DNA of 64,000 nt from Scalesia atractyloides. Its lineage: Eukaryota; Streptophyta; Magnoliopsida; Asterales; Asteraceae. The notes beneath the pieces are model-generated. The model was not told the origin of the DNA. It saw nothing but the letters and a program-made list of their open reading frames with translations, and searched no databases. This document shows positions 10,501 through 21,954 of the stretch, in pieces. Both the position numbers and the translations under genes were made by a program. The DNA lies in assembly GCA_947069175.1 (NCBI GenBank), contig CAMTDV010000030.1, forward strand, positions 98,790,411 to 98,854,410, in the 5' to 3' direction. Numbering within the stretch: the first letter of the stretch is position 1; every line of letters starts with the position of its first letter.

Positions 10501-11915
10501 GAACTGCAAGGAGTGAAACCGAAACTATGCTCAACGCCTGCTCAAGAAGACGGAAATATTTTATATTTTTGCAATACATAGATAATGAAGTTCATAGTTG
10601 TATAAGAAACAAATAAGTAAGAATCTTACGGTTCCTATAACTGTATGCGGTCTTGAAAACCTATAGAAAGCATTTAAAGCATTCGGTAAAGAAGTTGGAG
10701 GACTTGTATCACCAGGGCCAACGGGTTGTTCAGAAACCGCACTCGCAACAATACGTGTGTTGTGTTTGCGAGAAAGTAGAAAACTTCTATTAAATCTGCG
10801 AATATTGTGTCTCGCATAACTTGATTGCGATCGAATGACTTTGTTTTGCTTTAATGCTCTTAATGATGCATGATAACATCCTAAAAGTAGACAATTTCAA
10901 GAACAATAAGATGTGAATCCAAGAAAATTAGCATTTAGATTGTGTTATATATATTCTTGTGAATGTTACAGTGCAGCATATATTAAGATCAGTATGTATT
11001 CTGTTATTATACCATCTCCAACAAGACGTGTCACAGGCGCCACTAACCGCCCTCCACGTCAGCCTGCGCAACTACCCCCCCCCCACCTCACCCTCTCCTC
11101 CGCTCTCACAATCCTTCGCGGGCAGACGGGCTTCTCCCCTCCCTAGCGACACCCTCTCTCCTCCATATCAGACCGGCGCTCTCACGGGTGGAGGTGCACA
11201 AACCGGTTATTTTCTCATTTTTGCTTTAACCGGTTATTATTTTAACTAGTTCGGTTATTCACTTTGACCGGTTCTTTTAAAAAAAAAGAATTATTTATTC
11301 GGTTTTTTCGAGGTTAATCGGTACATCAACAGTTTATAACCCAATAACCGGTTATTTCTAAAAAATCCCTAATCTGTTACTCCTCAATCAGTTATCAACC
11401 GGTTTACGACAGATGGGGTCACGTCCCTGCGATGGATCAACGCAAGCTCTTACCTTTTTTAGCGGCTAACTTACACACCGTCTAATTTTACTCCTACATC
11501 AACCGTATGTCCACCATGAGACTAAACTCTTATCTACACGCACGGCGGATCCAACCTGTTTTGTGGGTACTCGGTTTGGAAAAAAACAGTGAGAACCTTT
11601 TATGATTTAGAAGAAAAAAAAACAGTTTGAATCTATCAAAAGAAACCTATGAAACCACACGGTCTTACTTCAAAAAGTAAAAATCATAAATAATACCCAA
11701 AATGCCCACAAAGGTAATAAAAATTTGCCAACATGAACAGTCAAAAACACCTGCTACGTAGATAAATAATAACATATTGTTTGAATTATCTCACAAGAAT
11801 AATGAAAACCCAGTAAACAAATGCAAATTAATTATTCAGATAATTTATTACCTGTTGATACGAATGAAGAAGGTGAATATGGAGAAACAAAAGAAGCAAT
11901 AATCAAAGACTTCAT
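7538..11915 (-). CDS. HPT1/VTE2: Homogentisate phytyltransferase-like UbiA prenyltransferase
   Basis: Twelve exons, all with GT-AG introns, join in phase to 386 codons: 11852-11915, 10630-10880, 10454-10537, 10119-10193, 9963-10046, 9688-9777, 8942-9043, 8724-8819, 8564-8635, 7961-8056, 7708-7812, 7538-7579. The family condenses homogentisate with phytyl diphosphate at the plastid envelope, the committed step to tocopherols. Residues 1 to about 80 are Ser/Arg-rich, like a chloroplast transit peptide. The mature part starts near FYRFSRPHTVIGT. The first diphosphate/Mg motif is NQLTDIEID (149-157), the second KDIPDIVGD (282-290). Hydrophobic helices fill the rest, and the end is LFYAEYLLIPLVR. 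Length is close to Arabidopsis VTE2. The second motif has Val where VTE2 proteins have Glu, and YGIQS replaces FGIRS. The aspartates remain. A neofunctionalised aromatic prenyltransferase is therefore possible. Introns 1, 6 and 9 hold transposon sequences. I see no break. Confidence 0.93.
8103..8521. mobile_element. Mutator-like MITE with perfect 9-bp TSD, in prenyltransferase intron 9
   Basis: The element at 8112-8512 starts GAGTAAAATG and ends CATTTTACTC. Its two halves are inverted copies of each other over nearly 190 bp per arm, with a short spacer near 8315. TAGATTTTC flanks it exactly at 8103-8111 and 8513-8521. A 9-bp duplication is typical of Mutator superfamily insertion. It is non-coding and would form a very stable hairpin in the pre-mRNA of the host gene. 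Related foldback arms occur near 45606-46140 and 60599-61347. Confidence 0.88.
9357..9608. mobile_element. PIF/Harbinger-like MITE in prenyltransferase intron 6
   Basis: Left end GACTATGCGTTGTGGATTAA and the complement of the right end, GGCTATGTATTGTGGATTAA, form a 20-bp inverted repeat with few mismatches. Flanking trinucleotides are CAA (left) and TAA (right), compatible with a mutated 3-bp TAA target duplication. The interior has no open frame. Confidence 0.7.
11195..11410. repeat. hAT-type subterminal repeat block in prenyltransferase intron 1
   Basis: AACCGGTTAT and close variants occur at least six times in both orientations. Such ACCGGTT clusters mark the subterminal regions of plant hAT elements and match the style of the elements at 41.8-42.2 kb and 57.1-58.8 kb. 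Ends and target duplications were not resolved. A C-rich and pyrimidine-rich stretch lies just before it (11060-11165). Confidence 0.5.
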
Positions 11916-12180
11916 GATTTGATTCTTTTAGTCAAACCCAAGTCAACTTGCACTTCATATGAAACAAATTAATTGAAATTTTGCTATAATTAAACAAATT
12001 ATTAAGAAAGCAGCAAGCAGAAAACGAATTGTGGTCAGTCGTCTGAAGCTTTCTTACACGTTTGTTATACACATGTGACGACAGAACCACTTGTTTGCCA
12101 ATATGAGAATCATAACATATTCTTTTTTATTTGACTATTTATGAAATAAAGAGTTGACTAGAGTCCTTGTGGTTTACTCA
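11916..12180 (-). promoter_or_regulatory. Upstream region of the HPT-like gene
   Basis: This is the AT-rich stretch upstream of the minus-strand start codon. A repeat element begins near 12180, so the proximal promoter is at most about 270 bp before repeats set in. No confident TATA box or transcription start could be fixed. Confidence 0.3.
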
Positions 12181-12625
12181 TGTTACAACTTTAGTCTCTA
12201 ACTTCAAACAATTACACTTTTGGTTATTGTTGTTCACTCAGACGTCACATTGATTAGACGTAAGTTAAACATTGGCAAATTGACTAAAATACCCTTTTAT
12301 TTAAATTGGGAAAAAATCGGCGTAGATGGCTACAATCTTAATTGTTTTTGGTCGACATGTTGGGTGGTGACCAATTGCTCTTTATTTCTCATGATGCTCT
12401 TGTTAATTGACTATGATTTTATGTGCAATCTCTTACCAAAGATGGTTGCTGGAAAAACTTAGAGGAGATGAAGAAGGTGGGTTGGGCAAATGGGATTAAT
12501 TCTTTCTTTATGTATATGATATGTCACACAGTTTTATTTTCCTTTTTTATCAGAAAGGGTATTTTAGTCAATCTACCAATATTTATCTGAGGTTTTTTAA
12601 CGTCTGTTAGTGTTAAGCAGGATGT
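12180..12625. mobile_element. Foldback-type non-coding element
   Basis: The segment at about 12240-12297, ending ATTGACTAAAATACCCTTT, recurs inverted at about 12553-12612, starting AAAGGGTATTTTAGTCAAT. The arms are about 55 bp with scattered mismatches. The sequence between is not convincingly coding, although an 80-codon chance frame exists. Outer boundaries are approximate. Confidence 0.55.
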
Positions 12626-13881
12626 TCATGAACGGTCCAAACTGGACCTAACCAAAGAAATTTGGATGGTGCGGTTCAGTTTACAATTTGCATTTTGGAC
12701 TAAACCGTATAAAATATTAACTTTACAAGATGACTTTGTTTGTTTATGTGAAGAGTGTCTTATTCCTGAGTGACATGTACCATGTAAGTTTCTTTGTATG
12801 AATCTAAATGGTCTTTTTGATTAATGTGAATTTTTTATTTCCAGTCTGCTACAATAAGTTTGACACATTTGTTATGATTGGTATGTGTCAACTTTCATGG
12901 GAATAAGTGGGTCTATTAGGTAGTTAATGTGACATGAACTCAATAAGCGGGTCTTTCTAATAGGTAGTTAATGTGACATGAACTCTTTCATGTAACTATG
13001 TAAGTGCTCACACTTTGGTGTTTCAGGATTTTGGATATGGTGGGAAACTGGGGGTGAACTATGCATGTTCTATGGCTTGAGGCTAACGTGGACAATGTAG
13101 CAAAACTTGTGCCGGTTTGAAGCAGGGCCAAACTTTCAAAACCAAATTATTTAGACCGCCAAACCATCTAAACAGAATGGCCAAACCGTCAGCGGTTTGG
13201 CTTACGCTTATACAAAACCATCAAACTGTTGGTCCACACATATATCCCAGCCGAACCGGACTTTGCACAACCCTAGTGTTAAGGACCACACCTGTTATGT
13301 TTGAACGAACAACCAACCAGGACCATTCGTTTAATTTTTTGAAATTAAGAACTAACATTATAATATAAGAAAACTACAAGGACATCCATGTAATTAAGTC
13401 TACGATATTTATCAATATGCACTTTCCTATTTATAAGTCTCCTTTTTTTGGTTTGAGAACCGAGCCAAATAGACGGTTTAGTATAGGTTTGGAATTTTTG
13501 TGTTGAGATCTAGTTCCAACCCGAACAGATTTGGGACAGCTAAAAAGAACAGGTTTTAATGCTCTAAACCGGTTTTGAACCCAAGCCAAATCGATGTAAG
13601 TGGGTTGGATTCTTCAACTCTAAAATTGGTTTACAACCCGAACCGGTTTGGGCCAAACCTGTTTGAGCCCAAGGTAAAAAAAAGACCTAATTAGTTTACA
13701 ACTCAAACTGGTTAAGCCCAAACCGGGTTTTGTACACATCTACGGATCTCCTGCACATATGCAGACAACTCTTCCTTGTCACACCCGTTTTCTTCAATTG
13801 TCTTTATCAAGCACGCTTGAAAATACCTAATTTTAGAATGAATACATGAACGTAGGGTTACACGCACATGTATAGTTCATG

Positions 13882-13882
<1 letters not shown>
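12626..13882. repeat. Repeat-rich intergenic region
   Basis: GGTTTGG/CCAAACC and GGTTTTGAACCC-type motifs recur through 12640-12710 and 13130-13740, resembling degraded hAT subterminal repeats. A tandem duplication containing TAGGTAGTTAATGTGACATG occupies about 12899-12983. No gene was found. Confidence 0.4.

Positions 13883-13920
<38 letters not shown>
13883..13920. repeat. (AAT)n microsatellite
   Basis: About 12 uninterrupted AAT triplets. Confidence 0.95.
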
Positions 13921-13921
<1 letters not shown>

Positions 13922-14188
13922 TATATGTGTAGTTTGTTATCGATGCGACGGACCCTTTAAAACCTTCAACAATCATGACAAAACCAACGGCATGTTTCTA
14001 CGTTCACAAGATTTTTTAAATAAAAAATAAATGAAAACTCTGTACGGAACCTACACCAATCTTATTTTTTTCTCGTGATTTCGTTATTTTCTCATTATTG
14101 AATAAGATATGTGAGTAAATATTGATAAACTACGTGTTGAATAAGATATGTGAGTAAATATTGATAAACTACGTGTGTTTAAATATAA

Positions 14189-14703
14189 CTAGTAAAAATA
14201 CCCGTGCGCATTGCGGCACGGATACGTCGCAAACATCGAATGAATTAATCCAAGCGTTATGTGATGCGTTAACCATATGAAAAACGCGTATTTCGACGTA
14301 TGCAATTGAAGTCAATGTAACTTATATAAGCATTGCGATTGGATCAAAACATAAAGTAAATTGAAATTATACCGTACAATCATAACGTATTATATGTTAC
14401 CCGACTCATATATAAAAAACATAACATGCGTAAAAGAAAACTGACCTTTTTAAAAAAGAAAAAGAAACCACGGTTTGATTCCACCGGTTCGGAACAAAAT
14501 TTACAAAACATACATAAAGTAAGCACAAAAACGTATTATATTACTCGTTTTCCAAAAAAAGTTTAAGTCAAAATGTAGACCAATTCAAATTTATAACGAC
14601 ACGTATATAATAATATACAAGTAAAAATGGTTTTTTTTCTAAACGAAAATGTATTATATTTGACCTAACTCGTTTTCAGAAAAAAAAAATTACGTTAAAA
14701 ATA
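14189..14703 (-). mobile_element. Helitron-like 3' terminal region
   Basis: Read on the minus strand, a GC-rich stem (CCGTGC 14202-14207 with GCACGG 14216-14221) is followed about 10 bases later by CTAG (14192 to 14189) and then T. Hairpin plus CTRR inserted before T is the classic Helitron 3' end. The internal sequence has GTATTATATT-type blocks shared with 24275-24800. It abuts the truncated LTR at about 14704. No 5' end or RepHel gene was found. Confidence 0.6.
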
Positions 14704-14774
14704 GAATAAAAGAAATAAAAAAAAATTTACTTTTTGACCCCGTTGACCGTTGACCGGTCGGACTGTGTTTAATT

Positions 14775-14852
14775 ATGCGCTGAGTGAGGTTCGAACTCGG
14801 GACCTCTCGGTTGCATGCACGCAGCTCTTCCAACTGAGCTACGTGTCTAACC
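14775..14852 (-). repeat. tRNA-like module (a) in 3' LTR
   Basis: On the minus strand TAGCTCAGTTGG fits the pol III A box and forms a D-arm-like GCTC/GAGC stem. GAGTTCGAACC further on fits the B box. The anticodon and acceptor stems do not pair well, so it is a tRNA-derived or pseudo-tRNA sequence. The copy in the other LTR is at 20038-20114. Confidence 0.6.
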
Positions 14853-14950
14853 TGTAAGGAATCCTATTTTAAATACTCTTATACAATTGTTTGTATATCT
14901 CAGAAATCATTTAATTTAAAAAGAACTTTAATTATGTCGAACCGGTGCAC

Positions 14951-15025
14951 ATAACAGGTCTCGAACCCGCGACCTTGGTCTTGCGACGCACCCAGCCTTA
15001 CCAACTGGGTTGGGTGACTAACCCG
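14951..15025 (-). repeat. tRNA-like module (b) in 3' LTR
   Basis: On the minus strand CCCAGTTGGTAAGGC resembles a D arm, and GCGGGTTCGAGACC is a B-box/T-loop sequence with the usual spacing. The copy in the other LTR is at 20213-20286, where one B-box base differs. Not a credible functional tRNA. Confidence 0.55.
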
Positions 15026-15609
15026 GTTTACTTACCATTTTAATTATATTAATAGACTGATCAGACTTCATCTTCTTTATTTGAAGCCCAATGTTACAGG
15101 ATCGATCATTTGAATCTTGTTAATTTGATTCGATCCTGATACAGCATTAAACACAAGGATAGAGAGGGTGATTATATACCGAACGATGGCTGCAGATTCT
15201 CCGGTGACACCTCTGATGATTACACCCGAATTCCGGCGTCTTGCGGCGAACTCCGGCGAGTTGCAGATGGACTTTCCGACGAGCAGAAGGTTGAGCAGAT
15301 AAAATAGAGGTGAATTGTGAAGGAAATGAGCGAGTTCCTATGAGTGAAAGGGTCGATATTTATAGTTGATCTTTCAATCTTGTGGGTTTCGGTTACAACT
15401 ATGATTATGGATTGATGATTTTCAGTCTGTAACCGAATGTGGATTGAGATTTGATTGCTGAGATCGTAACTGGTACAACAGTTTCGCAATCAAGAATTAT
15501 GCTTGATTGATTTTGGCGGTTACTGATTTCTGAAAAGGAAAGAGTTGCAGCTTTAGCGGGTTTTCAAAAATAAAACTTAATTGTTTTCGTTTCTAAGCAC
15601 AAATGTGCG

Positions 15610-15676
15610 TGCAGTGTAGTGGTGTTTGGTGTTTGTATTTATACGGGAGACCCGGGTTCAAAACCCAGCGTCTGCA
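15610..15676 (+). repeat. tRNA-like module (c) in 3' LTR
   Basis: 67 bases running from TGCAG to CTGCA, with CCGGGTTCAAAACCC as a T arm. The right-LTR copy (20871-20937) has a perfect T arm, CCGGGTTCGAAACCCGG. It is opposite in orientation to modules (a) and (b). No proper anticodon arm is visible. Confidence 0.55.
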
Positions 15677-16688
15677 TTTATTTTTTTATTCAGTTTTTAT
15701 TAGAAATTTTAAATTATGGTTTTTAAATTCTAATATATTTATTAATTATGTATCGTTTAAAATTAATATGAACCATAAATACGCAACGAACTTTATAACT
15801 GAATGTTTGACTGATAAACGAAGCGGGTTTGGAAAACCCGTTTTTCGACGGATGTTACAGTATCCCCTACTTTAGAAATTTCGTCCCGAAATTTAAGTAG
15901 TAGTGGTATGTTTGACTTGAAGGGAGGATGTTCTAATTTTGACGATTACATAATTAGAAGAGGGTGAGAGTTTAAATCTTATTTGAGGCGGTAACGTTCC
16001 TAGTAAGGGTTGAAACCCTGCTACAGGAATCGCTTTTTGATGCCTAAAGTATAAGAATGCGGAACTTGGATAAACTGAGTTGATTGACTAGGCATGATTT
16101 TATGCATAAGAGTTTTGAGAGAATTGATACATTTGAAATGATAAGGTATGTATCATAAAACAAAAACTTCAACCATGACGATATTTAAACCTACACGGAA
16201 CTTCTCATAACCTCCTGGTAATGCTTTTGATCCTTTGCCAAGAATACTTATATATAGGAAGTACCAGCGGCGTATCCACCATATCCTTGTCAAATTTTCA
16301 TTGGCTTTATCAGTAAATTATGATCAGTTCTATGTGACTCTAAAACATAAACAAACACAACAACCAAAGCTTGAGTCTCAATTCTGAAAGGATACATGGC
16401 TGAATGATGACAATACCTCTCTCGTTTGTTATGATGAAGGGGTTAGTCTATGTAAAAGTGAGACACAACCCAACTTCTTTAAATGATGAGATTGAGATAC
16501 GTCGAGATGTATGATGATATGAATGTTAAATCAATGAGTATAAAACAAAACTGAAATAGTAATTCGCATTAAGATTCTTGGATACATAAATTTCCAATTT
16601 ATAACTGAGATACGTAAAGATTGAGATAGCATAAAAAACATAAAAACTAAACGGTTGGAGTTGAGTCTTGATTCTTGGTGAAGGAAGG

Positions 16689-18038
16689 CTAGTTGGGTGG
16701 TTCGTTTGGGCCGTTATTATCTTCAACAGGATTGGCGTTGATGTTGTAAGCTCTTCCACTTGCTGGTGGTAGTGCTGGGTTTGCTTGATTTGCTTGGTTA
16801 ACTGGGTTTGCTTGCACTTGGGCGTTTATGATGTTAACCAATCGAGGGCACATGTTTCTAAAGTGGGTAGGGTCGCCACAATTAAAACAAGCTCGAACAT
16901 ATGGAGACATGGGGTATTGGGGTTGTTGATATGTTTGGATCATGTTTTGAGTAGGGGGTGAAGCTTGGTTTTGAGGGGCACGACAAGTCTTGCTCATATG
17001 ACCATAACGCCCACAATTAGCACATAGTCAACAAGGTAAGGTAGATGGATGGTGATAAAAACAGGTGTTGCATTGAGGGTGAGGTCCAATGTAAGGTTTC
17101 TTATTTGGGTAAATAGAGTTGGGTGCTACTTGAGTGATTGGGATAGCTTGGAAGGGTACGACTTGTGAAGCTGGTTGATTGTGTTGGGTGACAGTGAAAA
17201 TTTGCCCATCTCGTTTTCTCTTAGAAGTGGGTTGAGAAGAGGATTCGGTTTGGGTGGAGTTTGAGGTTTCGGTTGATGCTTTATCCTTCTTTTTCTCCTC
17301 CGTGAAGTCTTTATTCCGTATGCGGTTTTCGGTGAGCTCTGTAGCTAACTCCATTGCTGCTTCCAAAGTTGCAGGTGTGGTACTTATTACAGGGTCTTGA
17401 ATTTTTGAAGGAAGACCTCGAATGTAGTGCTCGATCAAACGGTAGAGGGGAGTGAACAAGTTGGGGACCATCTGATTTAACTCAAGGAATCTCTTGTTGT
17501 ATGTGGTGTGGTCGCCCTCCTTTTGTTTCAAAGAATAGAACTGATCTTCCAATTTCTTGATTTCGCTTCTTGGACAGAATCGTCTTGTCATGATTTCCTT
17601 CAACTCTTCCCAAGTCAAAGTCATAACATCGTCAGCACCTCGCTTGGCCTTCTCTGTATTCCACCATGTAAGTGCTATTCCGAACAAACGACCGGTAGCA
17701 TATCGCACCTTGCGATCATTGGGGCAGTCGCAATTGAGAAAAGTGTTTTCCATCTCCTCGAACCAATGGAGAAGAGCGGTGACACCTTCAGTACCTTCGT
17801 ATTTTGGAGGATCGCAGGATTTGAAATGCTTGAAGGTGCATTTAGTGGCTTTTGGGGGAGGATTGACAATGTTTTGATCTTCTTGGTGGATTGGGTTTAC
17901 GGGATTAGCGGTAAGGGCCTGTTGTACTTGAATTACGATGTTGGGTATTACGACAGCCATTTGTTGCACGATTTGAGAAGCCATGCGCTCGCGGGATTTT
18001 CCTGATCTCATTTTTCTACGAGAGAGACTAGAAGACAT
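16689..18038 (-). pseudogene. Ty3/gypsy gag with one in-frame stop
   Basis: The start is at 18038. The capsid region carries the retrotransposon gag signature, with GTEGVTALLHWFEEME, ALTWWN, TWEELKEIM and a Pro-Arg-Ser-Glu segment typical of plant gypsy gag. Near the end are a Cys/His-rich CNTCFYHH segment and two CX2CX4HX4C zinc knuckles (CANCGRYGHMSKTC and CFNCGDPTHFRNMC). A TGA at 17028-17030 separates residue 336 from the knuckles in the same frame. Without it the protein would run to 16689. No protease or polymerase follows. Gag packages the RNA into virus-like particles. Confidence 0.85.
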
Positions 18039-18869
18039 CTACAGGGAATACGTATCAAGAGTATGAGTTTGACGTTTTAGGTGTCATGTGTTGTATTTAG
18101 AAATGAACATTCATAAAACAAATTAAGAAATAATAAATTTACTACATCCATAGGATGTCTTGGGCTTTGCTCGTAATTGGGCCTTGCATGCCGCCATACT
18201 TCACCTTCGTAATCATGTGGGCCCCCATGATTACCGGGTCTTTCATATGGTTCGCATGTGTTAGCATGGTAACGTACACTAAAACCCGGAGAAAATCGAG
18301 AAATATGAATGTAACGTATGAAATTCTGAGTGCATCCAGGTGTGGACACGGTGACACCTCAAAGTGGGGTTAGTTCGAACGACGTTTGGTGTGGCATGCT
18401 TTGGCCTAATAGGTCCTTCGTACTCTCATCATTAGTCCCCAGGTAGGCAAACTGGTCCGTTATATTGGATTTATACGAATGCCAACCTAGACAGGACGTT
18501 CCGACTACCGGTACTTGTACCCTTACAGTTACTACATGCCCGTCGTAGAACTCACTTTGATGAGATTGAAAAACGAAAATTGCGACAAAATCTTGAATAA
18601 AGGAAATATGAGGATGATTTGAATATGTGGACATTGAAATATGCGTGACGAATGTATATGTAAGCATGTTATGTTTGACAATAAGTATAACTCATTAAGT
18701 ATCACACAATATAATAGTGGAAGTGTTTGCATGCATTTGTGTGTGTAATAAATACGAAACAAATAAACATCATGAGTTTGCATGTAACCACATAAACAAT
18801 TAAAATCTAAACAACTATAGTATAGTCTCTAAGGGTCTAATAACCTATCCTATATCCCTATAGTCAAAA

Positions 18870-18881
18870 GCTCTGATACCA
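18870..18881 (-). promoter_or_regulatory. Primer binding site, initiator Met-tRNA
   Basis: GCTCTGATACCA on the plus strand is the complement of TGGTATCAGAGC, the standard primer site of Met-tRNA-primed plant LTR elements. It lies three bases from the LTR edge. Confidence 0.9.
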
Positions 18882-18884
18882 ATC

Positions 18885-21121
18885 TGTCACACCCTGACCC
18901 GCAGCAGAAATGGTAGTCGGGGCATGATTGGGTTTTCATCAAAGCTCATGACATTTACTATAAAGTTTCATATTTATTATTTCTTTTTAAAGAAGAACAT
19001 TACAATAAACATACAAGTACAACATGATCAAATACATTTTTCATGACTTCATTATTTTTCTTCTAAGGCAATTTCCTATGTGTTCCTTGCTTCAGCCTTT
19101 CCACCTGTATCATGTGTAAAAATAGGGTTTTTTGGTCAACAAAAGTTGGCGAGTGAATCTTATTTAAACATTTGAAAGGATTAGTTATGTTGGTTATTTG
19201 AATAAAATTGTGCATAACCAAGTATGAATAAACGTAAATGTAAATTTAATCACAAAACACATAATATCAATAAATGCACAAGCACACACAGAATGATGAA
19301 CAATGAGATCAAGGCTCAATCAAACAGAGCCGATCTAATGAGGCACCTGATGCTCAACTCGTCTCCCACGAGGAACTGATGGGCCTAATGCATGATTTGC
19401 ACACAACTTGACAAGAATGTAAACACGTATCACACAAACAACATAATCGCATAATCTCAATTAATGCACAAGCACACACCAAATGATGAACAATGAGGCA
19501 CCTGATGCTCAACCCGTCTCCAACGAGGAACTGATGGGCCTAATGAATGATTTGCACGCAACTTGACAAAATGTAAACACACATCACAACAAACAATATT
19601 TACATCTCGAGTTTAGATCATATAATGATAATAGCACGAGTTTGAATAAATGAAATAATTAAAGCGACACATGATACACCCCAAAACATGAATAAAAAGG
19701 GGAATTTGTAAGAATTCACTCACATTGGTGCGTTCTTTGATGACGTTGGATGCGCACGAATTTTAGGATTTGATCGACGAGGAAAAACTAACCTAAAATA
19801 ATAACGAAATGGTTCGATAAATAAATGGATTTTATTCGGGATTAATGTTTTTAATTAGTGCTTTTAATGGAATTTTTAGATTTATTTTTGTGAGTTTAAG
19901 GACATTTTCTAACTTGAAAAATATTATTTTTAAGTGTTTTTAATTGATTTTTAAATAAAATAAATAAATAAAAGAAATAAAAAAAATTTGACTTTTTGAC
20001 CCCGTTGACCGTTGACCGGTCGGACTGTGTTTAATTATGCGCTGAGTGAGGTTCGAACTCGGGACCTCTCGGTTGCGTGCACACAGCTCTTCCAACTGAG
20101 CTATGTGTCTAACCCGTAAGGAATCCTATTTTAAATACTCTTATACAATTGTTTGTATATCTCAGAAATCATTTAATTTAAAAAGAATTTTAATTATGTC
20201 GAACCGGTGCACATAACAGGTCTCAAACCCGCGACCTTGGTCTTGCGACGCACCCAGCCCTACCAACTGGGCTGGGTGACTAACCCGGTTTACTTACCAT
20301 TTTAATTATATTAATAGACTGATCAGACTTCATCTTCTTTATTTGAAGCCCACTGTTTCAGGATCGATCATTTGAATCTTGTTAATTTGATTCGATCCTG
20401 ATACAGCATTAAACACAAGGATAGAGAGGGTGATTATATACCGAACGATGGCTGCAGATTCTCCGGTGACACCTCTGATGATTACACCCGAATTCCGGCG
20501 TCTTGCGGCGAACTCCGGCGAGTTGCAGATGGATTTTCCGATGAGCAGAAGGTTGAGCAGATAAAGTAGAGGTGAATTGTGAAGGAAATGAACGAGTTCC
20601 TATGAGTGAAAGGGTCGATATTTATAGTTGATCTTTCAATCTTGTGGGTTTCGGTTACAACTATGATTATGGATTGATGATTTTCAGTCTGTAACCGAAT
20701 GTGGATTGAGATTTGATTGCTGAGATCGTAACTGGTACAACAGTTTCGCAATCAAGAATTATGCTTGATTGATTTTGGCGGTTACTGATTTCTGAAAAGG
20801 AAAGAGTTGCAGCTTTAGCGGGTTTTCAAAAATAAAACTTAATTGTTTTCGTTTCTAAGCACAAAGTGCGTGCAGTGTAGTGGTGTTTGGTGTTTGTATT
20901 TATACGGGAGACCCGGGTTCGAAACCCGGCGTCTGCATTTATTTTTTTTATTCAGTTTTTATTAGAAATTTTAAATTATGGTTTTTAAATTCTAATATAT
21001 TTATTAATTATGTATCGTTTAAAATTAATATGAACCATAAATACGCAACGAACTTTATAACTGAATGTTTGACTGATAAACAAAGCGGGTTTGGAAAACC
21101 CGTTTTTTGACGGATGTTACA
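18885..21121 (-). repeat. 5' LTR, full length
   Basis: 2237 bp. It contains the second copies of the three tRNA-like modules (20038-20114, 20213-20286, 20871-20937). It also contains an internal tandem duplication of about 150 bp (about 19275-19430 and 19460-19575, blocks with GAGGCACCTGATGCTCAAC). An 89-codon frame present in both LTRs (20482-20751 and 15220-15489) is shared only because the LTRs are duplicates. Confidence 0.85.
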
Positions 21122-21950
21122 CCTTCAACCCATCACCATCAAACCACCACAACACCTCCTACACCCAACCACCACAACACCACCCTAACCACCGCCACTT
21201 AATTCTGGCCGGAAAAATGAAATACACCATCTACAATTCTGTCTGTGTGTTTACGTTTTCTCATAACTCACGTAATGATTCTACTTACAGAGCTATCACC
21301 ATGAGCTATCTCCATGAGCCCGCCGTATTGTCTCACCCAAAAGATTTGCTACCAAATACACCAGCTACAATCCTTTAACGGGATTGTGTTCATCACAATC
21401 ACTTCTCGGAAAATACCACTTGACAACATGTGTTCACCACTCTAAGAACCTCTCAATTGCAGGGCTGTACTCGCAATTCAAAAATATTGTTTATTCAATA
21501 AAAAAGTGACGAAGTCATATCTCGCCGGAAAAATGGAGACAAGCCGCCGCCATGGTGCTGCTGCCCACGGTGGTGGTCGTTTGGTTCTTTGAGAGAGAAG
21601 GAAGGGATAATGTTTGGTTCTGTTTGTAGGTTTTTAGAAAGAGAGAGTACGAAGAAGATGAAGTGGTGGACCCATCTTTTTTTGTTTTTTAATTGTTCAA
21701 GGGTTATCTAGTCATTTCACACATATTTAACTGAGGAACTTAACATTGGTTAGTGGTGAGGACCATTCGAGTGCAAAAATTACAACTATTAGGATCAACT
21801 TTGTAATTAGTGAACCATTAGGATCAAGTCTGTAAAAATGGCAAACCACAGGAACCAACCAAGCATTTAACTCTAAACTATATTTAAATATGTTACATAG
21901 CTTACGTATTTCTATTCCAACATATACAAAATTCCAACATTTGCAGGGAA
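21122..21950. other. Non-coding repeat flank
   Basis: Low-complexity CCACCACAAC sequence, then pyrimidine-rich non-coding DNA. The final 200 bases (ACCATTAGGATCAA motifs) resemble the outer part of non-coding foldback elements. No gene was seen; a 95-codon chance frame at 21091 begins inside the LTR. Confidence 0.4.
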
Positions 21951-21954
21951 TAGT

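Larger units (their letters stand above)
14704..15859 (-). repeat. 3' LTR, truncated
   Basis: Matches 19968-21121 almost base for base, with scattered substitutions. It lacks the last roughly 1.1 kb of the LTR (the counterpart of 18885-19967). It begins TGTAACATCC next to the purine tract. Confidence 0.85.
14704..21121 (-). mobile_element. Gag-only Ty3/gypsy-type LTR retrotransposon
   Basis: Minus-strand order: a 2237-bp 5' LTR (18885-21121, starting TGTAACATCC and ending GTGTGACA), a primer site complementary to initiator Met-tRNA (18870-18881), an untranslated leader, gag (16689-18038), a non-coding stretch without reverse transcriptase, integrase or RNase H, a purine tract (15873-15860, AAAGTAGGGGATAC), and a 3' LTR cut to about 1156 bp (14704-15859). 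The cut coincides with the Helitron-like sequence at 14189-14703, so the original target duplication is lost. The LTRs share long identical runs, so insertion is fairly recent. Transposition would need proteins from an autonomous relative. Confidence 0.85.

Noticed and set aside
14775..14852. Functional tRNA gene
   Set aside because: A and B boxes are good, but the acceptor and anticodon stems do not pair, and the sequence is part of an LTR.
15220..15489. 89-codon frame seen twice (also 20482-20751)
   Set aside because: Both copies lie in the two LTRs of one element. Their similarity reflects LTR duplication, not protein conservation, and the composition is not convincing.
17508..18005. 165-codon plus-strand open frame
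   Set aside because: It is antisense to the well-supported gag frame at 17028-18038 and has no recognisable domain.
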